Part shown: positions 1 to 6,492 of the stretch, piece by piece | Layout of the letters: every line of letters begins with the position of its first letter | Numbering within the stretch: the first letter of the stretch is position 1 | Assembly (NCBI GenBank): GCA_963581435.1 | Contig: CAUZOL010000222.1 | Span: 1-11,216 of the forward strand | Source: JABISG01 sp963581435 | Lineage (GTDB): Bacteria > Planctomycetota > Planctomycetia > Planctomycetales > Planctomycetaceae | Direction of reading: 5' to 3' | Length of the DNA stretch: 11,216 bases | Notes under the pieces: model-generated | Told to the model about the DNA's origin: nothing | The model's database searches: none | What the model saw: the letters and a program-made list of their open reading frames with translations, nothing else | Translations under genes and position numbers: made by a program

Positions 1-10
1 TGAGACACGA

Positions 11-61
11 TGGCGGCTGGAAGCCACCACTACGACACCATATGGCGCGACCACTGGTCGC
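11..61 (-). terminator. Two small hairpins after the DUF1501 gene
   Basis: Two inverted repeats lie just past the stop codon of the leftward DUF1501 gene. The nearer one has arms GCGACC (47-52) and GGTCGC (56-61) with a 3-nt loop. The farther one has arms TGGCGGCT (11-18) and AGCCACCA (22-29) with a 3-nt loop and one C/A mismatch. Neither is followed by a run of U on the minus strand, so an intrinsic terminator is only a guess. They could equally be 3'-end stabilising structures. Bases 1-76 hold no other recognisable feature. Confidence 0.3.
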
Positions 62-76
62 TGCTTCACAACATGG

Positions 77-1585
77 TTAGGCGATCCATTCCGGGATGAC
101 GTTGCCACCGACGTCGGTCAGGCGGAAATCTCGGCCCTGGAAGCGGTGTGTCAACTTGAGATGATCCATGCCGAACAGGTGCAGCATCGTCGCGTGCATG
201 TCGTTGACGTGCGTCGGCTTCTCTGCGATTCCCCAGCCGACTTCGTCACTAGACCCGTAGGTCAGCCCGCCTTTCAGGCCTCCGCCGGCCATCCACATGC
301 TGTACGAATAGGGATGGTGGTCGCGGCCGGTGACATTCTTCGATCCGCCTCGATTTTCACCCAACGGCGTGCGGCCGAATTCGCTTCCCCAGACAACCAT
401 TGTCGAATCGAGCAGCCCGCGCTGCTTCAGGTCTTCCAGCAAAGCGGCGATTGGCTGATCGACCACGCTGGTGTTGTACGACAGCTCGGTGTCGAGGTTG
501 CTGTGATGATCCCACGACGCGTACACGAGGTTGATATATCGCACGCCCCGCTCCACCAGTCGGCGGGCCAACAGGCAGTTGCGGGCGAAACTCTGGTGCG
601 TGTTTCCACTGCGTCCTCGCGAACCTTTGATATCCGGCTCCGCCCGTTCGACGCCGTATTTTTCCAGCGTTTGTTTCGTCTCGCCGGAGACGTCGATCAA
701 CTCGGGAGCCGATGACTGCATGCGGTAGGCCAATTCATAGCTGGCGATGCGACTGGCGATTTCGGGATCGTGAACTTCCTGAAAGCGACCCTGATTCACA
801 TCGCGGAGCACGTCCAATCCTTTGCGTTGCAGTTCCGGTGGAAGGCCGGTCGGATTCCGTAGGTTGAGTACCGGTTCGCCCTGATTGCGAAACAACACGC
901 CCGAATGGACCGACGACAAAAACCCGCTTTGCCACAGCGTCGCCCCGCCGCTGGAACCGCGACCGGATGTCAGCACGACGTATCCGGGCAGGTTCTGCGA
1001 TTCACTTCCCAGTCCGTATGTCAGCCACGAACCCATCGACGGCAGCCCAAATTGCGGCCGCCCACACTGCATCAACAATTGTCCCGGATGATGGTTGAAC
1101 TGCGACGAGTGCATCGAGCGCACCATCAGGATGTCGTCGGAACGCTTGGCGATGTTCGGCAGCAGGTCGGAAAATTCCATGCCCGATTCGCCGTGCTGCG
1201 TGAACTTTCGCTTGGTCCCCATCAGCCGGGCGGCATCCTTCTTGATGAAGGCGAACCGCACGTCTTTCAAAAGCGAATCAGGAAGTTTCTCGCCACTGAG
1301 TTCGTTGAGTTTCGGCTTGTGGTCGAACAGATCCAAATGCGACGGAGCACCCGCCATAAAAATGAAGATGCACGCCTTCGACTTGGCGTCGAAATGCGAG
1401 TTTTTGGGGGCAAGCGGATTGACCGCGCCCAATTCGGCCGCGCCCGCCGATGAAATGACTCCATCGTCGGTCAACATGCCGCCCAGCGCCGCCATTCCTA
1501 AACCGCTGGCCGTCGTCGTCAGAAACTCGCGCCGCGTGCGCTCGATGTGTTGGGTGATCGGGTCCATGCTATTCGGTACTCCCAT
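77..1585 (-). CDS. DUF1501 family protein, Tat-exported, planctomycete type
   Basis: A 502-residue protein of the DUF1501 family, distantly related to the alkaline phosphatase/sulfatase superfamily; the substrate is unknown. Seen: a twin-arginine signal near residues 17-45 (TRREFL followed by a small, hydrophobic Ala/Gly-rich stretch), the family opening FIFMAGAPSHLDLFD (74-88), WDHH (358-361), SEFGRTP (401-407), GRDHHP (420-425) and NDMHAT (461-466). These His/Asp/Glu motifs resemble metal-binding positions of the superfamily. Length is normal for the family and nothing is broken. The start is uncertain: Met-7 (ATG at 1567) is preceded by GGGAG at 11 nt and would give 496 residues, so it may be the real start. 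The gene lies 82 bp downstream of the DUF1549/DUF1553 cytochrome gene on the same strand and is probably co-transcribed with it. The family assignment is secure; the enzymatic role is not. Confidence 0.95.
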   Translation of the reverse strand: MGVPNSMDPITQHIERTRREFLTTTASGLGMAALGGMLTDDGVISSAGAAELGAVNPLAPKNSHFDAKSKACIFIFMAGAPSHLDLFDHKPKLNELSGEKLPDSLLKDVRFAFIKKDAARLMGTKRKFTQHGESGMEFSDLLPNIAKRSDDILMVRSMHSSQFNHHPGQLLMQCGRPQFGLPSMGSWLTYGLGSESQNLPGYVVLTSGRGSSGGATLWQSGFLSSVHSGVLFRNQGEPVLNLRNPTGLPPELQRKGLDVLRDVNQGRFQEVHDPEIASRIASYELAYRMQSSAPELIDVSGETKQTLEKYGVERAEPDIKGSRGRSGNTHQSFARNCLLARRLVERGVRYINLVYASWDHHSNLDTELSYNTSVVDQPIAALLEDLKQRGLLDSTMVVWGSEFGRTPLGENRGGSKNVTGRDHHPYSYSMWMAGGGLKGGLTYGSSDEVGWGIAEKPTHVNDMHATMLHLFGMDHLKLTHRFQGRDFRLTDVGGNVIPEWIA

Positions 1586-1645
1586 TGAACGGCTGCAGCG
1601 GTTCGAGTTAGCGATATCAATCGTACTCTTCAGATTCTCTGACAG

Positions 1646-1666
1646 CTGCGATGCAATGCATCGCAG
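1646..1666 (-). other. Intercistronic hairpin between the cytochrome and DUF1501 genes
   Basis: A perfect 9-bp stem, CTGCGATGC (1646-1654) and GCATCGCAG (1658-1666), closes a 3-nt loop one base beyond the TAG stop (1668-1670) of the upstream gene. No U-run follows in the direction of transcription, so it is not a classical terminator. A stem in this position could protect the 3' end of the upstream message or set the expression ratio of the two genes; that role is inferred. The rest of the 1586-1667 spacer shows nothing further except a weak 5-bp inverted repeat (TCAGA/TCTGA) nearby. Confidence 0.5.
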
Positions 1667-1667
1667 A

Positions 1668-4600
1668 CTACTCTCGCGTTAAGAATTCATCCGTGTTCAG
1701 CATCACCCGGGCGGTTGCCACCCAGGCTGCGTTATCGGCTGGTGAGGCCCCATCGACGGCGTAGCTGCCGACGAGTTTGATTGCATCATCGTTGTGTTCG
1801 CCGTACCAGGTTTTGGCCGCTGACAGCAGGTCGGCGAACTGTGACTGTTCCTTATCGGTGGACTGACGGGCGACGCAGATGCGGATGCCGTAAGCGAGCC
1901 GCGCGTTGTCGTCTTTCAGATTCGCCGTCAGCAATCGCCGCGCCATCGCCTGCGATGCTTCAAAGAAGACTTCGTTATTCATGGTGACCAACGCCTGCAG
2001 CGGCGTGTTCGACGATTGCCGATCAATCGACGTGGTGTTCCCGTCGGGGCAGTCGAAGGTCGTGAGGTTGGGATGCGGCGCGGTGCGTTTGAAGAACGTG
2101 TACATGCCGCGGCGGTAGCGGTCTTCGCCCTTGCTGGTGGTCCAGCGAAAACTGTTCGCATAACTCAAGGCGGCAATGTCGGGCGGCAGTGGCGGGAAGA
2201 CGCTGGGGCCGCCGATCTTTCGCGACAGCAGGCCGCCCGCCGACAGGCTGAGGTCGCGGATGATCTCGGCTTCCACGCGGGGACGATTCTGGCGATACAA
2301 CAGCCGGTTCTGCGGATCGATTTCGGCCAGTTCCCGTCGATGTGCGGATGACTGCCGATACGTTGCCGACATGACGACTGTTTTAATCAACGCTTTGCGG
2401 CTCCAACCCAATCGGATGTACTCGCTTGCCAACCAGTCGAGCAATTTGGGGTGTGTTGATTTGTCGCCGCGCGAGCCAAAATCGTTCATGGTTGGCACCA
2501 GCGACCGGCCGAAGAGATGCTCCCAGACGTGATTGACTGCAACGCGGGGAGTGAGCGGATTCTCGGGCGACATCAGCCAACGTGCCAAATCGAGACGGTC
2601 GGGCGTTGAGTCCTGCTTGCGCGGCTTGAACGGATGCAAGATCTCAAGAATATCGGGCTGGACTTCAACCGTCGGTTGCAGAAACTCGCCTCGACGAAAA
2701 ATGTGAGTCTTCCGTGGATTGGCCGAGCGTTGGGCGATGACTCGCACGGCCATAAACGGCGACTTAGGCGCCTTCTTTGTTAAGGCGGCCAGTTGCTTCT
2801 TCAACTGTTGGACGGCCGGGTCACGGTCGGTGAAATAAACAAGCAATTCCCGTTGTTGTTTCGCGTCGCGTTTGTCGGCGGCGACGGCAAGAATGTCTAC
2901 AATGTTTTTCGGTAGACCGTCGATGTTGATCGGGCGTTGATCGCTGGTCAGCGATATCCGCAGCCGGCCGATGGTGTGCTGGCTGCCGTATTGTTGCGAC
3001 AACGTGATAACCAATTCAGTTTCACCGTTTTCAGCACCGACATTCTCTTTCGTTTCAAAAACGATGGTGTGCGGTTTTCCGAACTGCGGCGAGACGGCCC
3101 AGCCGGTTTCGGGTTTGCCGTCGAGTGTTGCCGCCGCGGTCCACGAAGGTTTTCCGCCGGAACCCGGTTGTTCAAAATCGGCAGCTGCGCGCGACAATTC
3201 AATCGGTGTGTGCTTTTCTTGTCCGTTCGGACGGGCGGTCACGGAGACTTCGCTCAGCACGAAATTTCCATGCTTCACGCGGCCCGGTCCGTTGGCGGGC
3301 AAACTCTTGTCGGGGAGTGTTTCCAAACGAATCCCCGAGATGTGATTAAGTTTTGTCCGCAGCGTGATGGTATACGTGTCGCTGGCCGGGTTCTGACCTC
3401 CGAGGAGATACGAGCCGTCCTTCTGTTTGGTGAATGTTGCACCGCCGACCGACTTGAGTTCGGCCGCCTCGGCGACGGACCAACCGGTGCTCTTTCCGAC
3501 CTGTGACTCGATCCACTTCGCCAACCCAGGTGCCAGTTTCGTTCGCGCCGCCTCGAATGACCGCTGTAATTCTTTGACGGCAGTGTCGTGCGTTGCCTTG
3601 TCCTTGTTGAATCGCTCGACGGCTTCGTCGGAGATACGGACGTTCGTGTTCGCTTCATCGCCGTTGTTGAAGAAGGCGAACAGTTGATAAAACTCGCGCT
3701 GCGGAATTGGGTCGTATTTGTGACTATGGCAACGGGAGCAGCCAACAGTCAGCCCCAGCCAAACTGTACCGGTTGTTTCCACGCGGTCGAAAACCGCTTC
3801 GACACGGAACTGTTCCTGATCGGTTCCGCCTTCGGTGTTTGTTAACGTTTGCCGATGGAAGGCAGTTGCCAGTTTCTGCGACTCGCTGGCATCCGCAAGC
3901 AGGTCGCCCGCCAATTGCTCGACGGTGAATTGATCGAAGGGCATGTCGCGGTTGACGGCATCGATAACCCAGTCGCGCCATCGCCAGGCATTGGGACGTG
4001 CGCGATCTTTTTCATAACCATCGCTGTCGGCATACCGGGCTTTGTCCAACCAGTGCCGTCCCCATCGCTCTCCGAAGTGCGGCGACTGCAGCATGCGGTC
4101 CACCAGATTCTCATAGGCGTCGGGCGATTTATCGGCGACGAATTCATCGACTTCCTCGGGCGTCGGCGGCAGGCCGATCAGGTCGAGACTTAATCGGCGA
4201 ATGAGCGTGTAGCGGTCGGTCTCGGGCGACGGCTTGATTCCGCGTCCGTTGAGGCGGTCGAGGACAAAGGCATCGATGGGATTCTTCACCCATGCAGAAC
4301 CATCGGGTTTTGGAACATCTGGACGAACGATGGGTTGGTAGGCCCAGTGAGTGTTTTCGCTTGCCGGAACGGTCAAATCGGCATCCTTCGGCCAATCGGC
4401 TCCCTGGTCAATCCAGTCGCGAATGAGACCAATTTCCTTCTTTGTTAATGGATCTCCATCGGGAGGCATGATGAGATCGGGATCGACGCCCGCGACGTAC
4501 TTCACCAGCAGACTGTTCGCGCTTTTGCCCGCTACGAAGGCCGGCCCTTTATCGCCACCCACAAATGCGTCTTTCTTACGGTCGAGGCGGAACCCGGCTT

Positions 4601-4814
4601 CCTGCATTTCCGGACCGTGACACTCCACGCATCGTTTGACGAATATAGGCTGAACGTCGCGCACGAAATCGACTTTCCCCTCGACCGGCGGTGGCAATTT
4701 TACGTCTGTACTTTGCGCGTTCTTTTCGTCAGCCGACAGAAACGCAGAAGCCGAAATGAATGCCAACGCCGCGACGACAGTGAAAAGCATGGTCCAGGTA
4801 CGGCGGGTTATCAT
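1668..4814 (-). CDS. Planctomycete cytochrome c / DUF1549 / DUF1553 secreted protein
   Basis: A protein of about 1048 residues with the three-part planctomycete architecture. After an N-terminal signal segment (about residues 9-27, hydrophobic, SASAFLSA) comes a PSCyt1-type cytochrome domain with the haem motif CVECH (about 62-66) and the distal MPP (about 116-118). DUF1549 spans about 175-385 and ends with a second CxxCH, CSRCH (about 359-363). A middle region of about 300 residues contains a beta-rich stretch (about 475-625) that looks like a discoidin or carbohydrate-binding-like module. DUF1553 runs from about 735 to the end, with LFGRSLVPTMNDFGSRG and NTPLQALVTMNN. The protein probably acts outside the cytoplasm in electron transfer coupled to degradation, but no activity is established for this family. 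I chose the ATG at 4814 because GAGG lies 6 nt upstream and the signal peptide begins there; the frame is open to 5021, but that 69-residue extension runs through non-coding repeat and terminator sequence. First gene of an apparent two-gene operon with the DUF1501 gene. Confidence 0.95.
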   Translation of the reverse strand: MITRRTWTMLFTVVAALAFISASAFLSADEKNAQSTDVKLPPPVEGKVDFVRDVQPIFVKRCVECHGPEMQEAGFRLDRKKDAFVGGDKGPAFVAGKSANSLLVKYVAGVDPDLIMPPDGDPLTKKEIGLIRDWIDQGADWPKDADLTVPASENTHWAYQPIVRPDVPKPDGSAWVKNPIDAFVLDRLNGRGIKPSPETDRYTLIRRLSLDLIGLPPTPEEVDEFVADKSPDAYENLVDRMLQSPHFGERWGRHWLDKARYADSDGYEKDRARPNAWRWRDWVIDAVNRDMPFDQFTVEQLAGDLLADASESQKLATAFHRQTLTNTEGGTDQEQFRVEAVFDRVETTGTVWLGLTVGCSRCHSHKYDPIPQREFYQLFAFFNNGDEANTNVRISDEAVERFNKDKATHDTAVKELQRSFEAARTKLAPGLAKWIESQVGKSTGWSVAEAAELKSVGGATFTKQKDGSYLLGGQNPASDTYTITLRTKLNHISGIRLETLPDKSLPANGPGRVKHGNFVLSEVSVTARPNGQEKHTPIELSRAAADFEQPGSGGKPSWTAAATLDGKPETGWAVSPQFGKPHTIVFETKENVGAENGETELVITLSQQYGSQHTIGRLRISLTSDQRPINIDGLPKNIVDILAVAADKRDAKQQRELLVYFTDRDPAVQQLKKQLAALTKKAPKSPFMAVRVIAQRSANPRKTHIFRRGEFLQPTVEVQPDILEILHPFKPRKQDSTPDRLDLARWLMSPENPLTPRVAVNHVWEHLFGRSLVPTMNDFGSRGDKSTHPKLLDWLASEYIRLGWSRKALIKTVVMSATYRQSSAHRRELAEIDPQNRLLYRQNRPRVEAEIIRDLSLSAGGLLSRKIGGPSVFPPLPPDIAALSYANSFRWTTSKGEDRYRRGMYTFFKRTAPHPNLTTFDCPDGNTTSIDRQSSNTPLQALVTMNNEVFFEASQAMARRLLTANLKDDNARLAYGIRICVARQSTDKEQSQFADLLSAAKTWYGEHNDDAIKLVGSYAVDGASPADNAAWVATARVMLNTDEFLTRE

Positions 4815-4867
4815 GAGTAGCCTCAAAGAGAAGGCGGAATGAAACGAATCAGGCGGGCCAATTGTGG

Positions 4868-4903
4868 AGTGATCACTACAGTTAGTGAAACAAACGGCGA
4901 CAA
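4868..4903 (-). promoter_or_regulatory. Candidate promoter with overlapping palindromes, cytochrome operon
   Basis: Reading leftward, TTGTCG (4898-4903) and TGTAGT (4875-4880) are separated by 17 bp, each matching 4 of 6 consensus bases of a housekeeping promoter. Transcription would start about 50-55 nt upstream of the ATG at 4814. Two inverted repeats overlap the -10 box: the 10-bp palindrome AGTGATCACT (4868-4877), and CACTA/TAGTG (4874-4878 and 4883-4887) with a 4-nt spacer. They could be an operator. The match is weak and planctomycete promoters are poorly defined, so this is a suggestion only. Confidence 0.3.
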
Positions 4904-4937
4904 CGCTGTCAAGAAAATGCCGCTTTGGCGCTTCGGT

Positions 4938-4980
4938 CCCACGGGCCGCAGCCCGTGGGCTTTGGGACGCGACATAAACA
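4938..4980. repeat. Dispersed hairpin repeat, copy 1
   Basis: A perfect 9-bp stem, CCCACGGGC (4938-4946) and GCCCGTGGG (4951-4959), closes a CGCA loop and is followed by a conserved tail (CTTTGGGACGCGACATAAAC). Bases 4942-4980 match 6378-6416 at 37 of 39 positions in the same orientation. The match extends well past the hairpin, so the two copies share an origin rather than just a fold. This copy sits in the leader of the cytochrome operon, between the terminator of the next gene and the candidate promoter. Function is unknown; it may be a REP-like or non-autonomous element. Confidence 0.75.
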
Positions 4981-5001
4981 ATTTTAGTTTCAATCGCCGA
5001 C

Positions 5002-5037
5002 AAAAAAACAGGAACCCACAAAAGATGTGGGTTCCTG
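5002..5037 (-). terminator. Strong intrinsic terminator of the Gly-rich protein gene
   Basis: A perfect 12-bp stem, CAGGAACCCACA (5009-5020) and TGTGGGTTCCTG (5026-5037), has a 5-nt loop and is followed on the minus strand by seven U residues (complement of 5002-5008). It lies 43 bp past the stop codon of the leftward gene ending at 5081. This is a textbook Rho-independent terminator and shows that the Gly-rich gene is not co-transcribed with the cytochrome/DUF1501 operon that follows on the same strand. Confidence 0.9.
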
Positions 5038-5080
5038 TCGGCATTTGAATTCGCAAATCAGTCCGCTGTCGTTGGTTCAC

Positions 5081-5974
5081 TCAGCGAGTTCTTCGAGTGC
5101 GCTGAACGACGGGTGTCCGCGGAGTGACGGCGGTCTTGCCGTCCTTCTTGTTTCGTGCCCCTTCGACGGCCTGCGCGACTAAATTCTGTGCGTGATACAA
5201 GGCAGCCCTGTGGAAATATGGCTGGGAACGACTGCCGCCCAATCGCTTGATTTTTTTCGCGGCCAACTCGCGCCAACTCATGTCGTCGGTCAGATGCCAA
5301 GCAGCGGCTTGTGCCACCTGCGGATGAATTCGATTTCTTCCGACCAGTCGAATCAACTGCTGCAGGGCCGGATCTTTGGTTGCGTCTTCCACCTTCATGA
5401 TGCGATATGTTGATCGCGAGGTCGGTTCGGGCTTGCCATGTTCCAGGCAGACAGAGTGATAGGGAACTCTGACGATCGACTCTGCGGGAATCGAAAAGAA
5501 GCCCGCTCCACCACCGCCACCGCCCATGCCACCACCGCCCATACCGCCGCCCATGCCACCACCGCCGCCGCCCATACCGCCGCCCATTGCCTGTTGGCCT
5601 CCGCCGCCGCCGCCGCCCATGCCACCGCCACCCATACCACCGCCACCCATGCCGCCCATCTGCTTCAAGACTTGCACGCCGACAAACGCGTCGGGCATTT
5701 GCACGGTCAATGGCTTGTCGGTCTTATTCTCAATCAGAAGATTTCCCTGTTTGGAATCTTTGGGAATTGCCTTCACTTCGAGCAGGCCTTTTTCCATGCC
5801 GGCAAACAGCTCGACAGATTTGGCTGTCGGATCGAGCGACAGTTTAGTAATGGGACGTTTCGCCTTGCTGCGTTTTACCGCCATGGCATCGCCACTGCAC
5901 ACCAAAACCAGGCAAGCCATTGGAACGGCCAAAGCGATGCCGCGGCAAGCAACTCGAACGGAAGAGAAATTCAT
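5081..5974 (-). CDS. Secreted Gly/Met-rich protein with conserved CLEHGKP and QAAAW motifs
   Basis: A 297-residue secreted protein of unknown function. Residues 1-32 form a Sec-type signal peptide (hydrophobic ALAVPMACLVLVC, then an AMA cleavage site). A small domain follows (about 40-105), with NLLIENKTDKPLTVQMP suggesting a beta-sandwich strand pattern. Residues 106-157 are almost entirely Gly with regularly spaced Met. The C-terminal domain (158-265) has VCLEHGKPEP (Cys-176), QAAAWHLTDDMSW (Gln-222, Trp-226) and a helical region; the tail is basic (QRTRRTR). I recall similar layouts in other planctomycetes but know no named function. I chose the ATG at 5974 because AAAGG stands 8 nt upstream and the signal peptide starts there; the open frame continues to 6148 without signal-like character. 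It is followed by its own intrinsic terminator. The Cys/Gln-Trp pattern recalls surface thioester domains, discussed as a finding. Confidence 0.85.
   Translation of the reverse strand: MNFSSVRVACRGIALAVPMACLVLVCSGDAMAVKRSKAKRPITKLSLDPTAKSVELFAGMEKGLLEVKAIPKDSKQGNLLIENKTDKPLTVQMPDAFVGVQVLKQMGGMGGGGMGGGGMGGGGGGGQQAMGGGMGGGGGGMGGGMGGGGMGGGGGGAGFFSIPAESIVRVPYHSVCLEHGKPEPTSRSTYRIMKVEDATKDPALQQLIRLVGRNRIHPQVAQAAAWHLTDDMSWRELAAKKIKRLGGSRSQPYFHRAALYHAQNLVAQAVEGARNKKDGKTAVTPRTPVVQRTRRTR
5507..5659 (-). repeat. Coding Gly/Met minisatellite inside the secreted protein
   Basis: About 50 consecutive codons (residues about 106-156) encode Gly runs punctuated by Met every three to seven residues, with one short QQAM interruption. 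At DNA level this is an irregular array of short GGC/GGT plus ATG units. Such tracts are prone to slippage, so length can be expected to vary between strains. As protein it would be a flexible, disordered linker joining the N-terminal and C-terminal domains. It also produces long artificial Pro- and Ala/His-rich frames on the opposite strand. Confidence 0.9.
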
Positions 5975-5985
5975 GGCGAAACCTT

Positions 5986-5999
5986 TAACGTTGACGTTA
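5986..5999 (-). promoter_or_regulatory. Short inverted repeat next to the Gly-rich protein start
   Basis: TAACGT (5986-5991) and ACGTTA (5994-5999) form a 6-bp inverted repeat with a 2-nt spacer, 11 bases upstream of the ATG at 5974 and just before its AAAGG ribosome-binding site. It could be an operator or a small leader hairpin. There is no second site or known motif to support either reading. Confidence 0.25.
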
Positions 6000-6101
6000 G
6001 AACCGGCCGCGCAAGACACACGGCCACTTCGGGCTGCCCCGTGACGTCCAACTAATGAACCGACCACTTCAGTTCCATCGGCACGGGACGAAGCCGAGAC
6101 C

Positions 6102-6132
6102 ATTCTATCTACTGAATCATAACGCGCTTCAA
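6102..6132 (-). promoter_or_regulatory. Weak promoter candidate for the Gly-rich protein gene
   Basis: On the minus strand TTGAAG (6127-6132) and TAGAAT (6102-6107) match 4 and 5 of 6 consensus bases but are 19 bp apart, longer than optimal. Transcription from here would give a 5' leader of about 120 nt before the ATG at 5974 and would exclude the longer start at 6148. The call rests only on consensus matching. Confidence 0.2.
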
Positions 6133-6148
6133 ACACCGGAATCAACAA

Positions 6149-6340
6149 GAAGTTGTGAGATTCCCTGTTTTTTCGCCCTTAGCCACCCGTTGTGACGCCG
6201 ATGCCATGCCGCTGCCGCCCCATCGTCAGCCGTTCATTTGTCGCCCCGAAGCGGCCAAACGACGGCTTGCAACGATTCTGACGAACGCAATGGCAGGTTT
6301 CCCGGCGTTTTTTACTTAGAGTCGATTGGGGAACGCTGCA
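6149..6340. other. Intergenic stretch with nothing recognisable
   Basis: Part of the 518-bp gap (5975-6492) between the divergent Gly-rich protein and kinase genes. I find no RNA gene, terminator or convincing promoter here. A rightward open frame runs from 6238 into the kinase gene, but it crosses the 72-bp palindromic element and its product lacks any recognisable N-terminal domain, so I treat it as non-coding. Confidence 0.5.
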
Positions 6341-6416
6341 GATGTCGCGACCCGATCCCCCGGGCCCCCGATCCCCCCGGGCCGCAGCCCGTGGGCTTTG
6401 AGACGCGACATCAACA
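6341..6416. repeat. Palindromic mini-element holding copy 2 of the dispersed repeat
   Basis: The 9-bp terminal inverted repeats GATGTCGCG (6341-6349) and CGCGACATC (6404-6412) bound a 72-bp GC-rich unit. Inside is a roughly 16-bp direct duplication (6352-6366 and 6368-6383, cores CCGATCCCCCGGGCC) and then the dispersed repeat (6378-6416), which matches 4942-4980 at 37 of 39 positions. The central hairpin keeps the CGCA loop but has one C/T mismatch in its 9-bp stem. The whole can fold as one long structure. It resembles a MITE- or REP-like element; copy 1 lacks the matching left terminus, so it may be a truncated relative. It lies 80 bp upstream of the kinase ATG. Confidence 0.65.
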
Positions 6417-6492
6417 TTGGGAGCATCTACGGCTTACGAAATGGCATGCACACCACTTGCAACCCGGACTGCCGCAGACGATATTCACTCAC

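Noticed and set aside
4815..5021. Upstream extension of the cytochrome gene to an ATG at 5021
   Set aside because: It would translate the terminator stem and the dispersed repeat and hide the signal peptide; the ATG at 4814 has GAGG at good spacing.
5507..5659. Possible CRISPR or tandem-repeat array
   Set aside because: The repetition is irregular, in frame and coding for Gly/Met; there are no uniform repeats with unique spacers.
5438..6055. Long plus-strand frames rich in Ala/His/Thr or Pro/Met opposite the Gly-rich gene
   Set aside because: They are mirror images of the Gly/Met tract, which removes stop codons on both strands. The minus-strand frame has a ribosome-binding site, signal peptide and terminator; these do not.
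6238..6492. Upstream extension of the kinase gene to an ATG at 6238
   Set aside because: It would translate the palindromic mini-element; the kinase fold begins after 6493.
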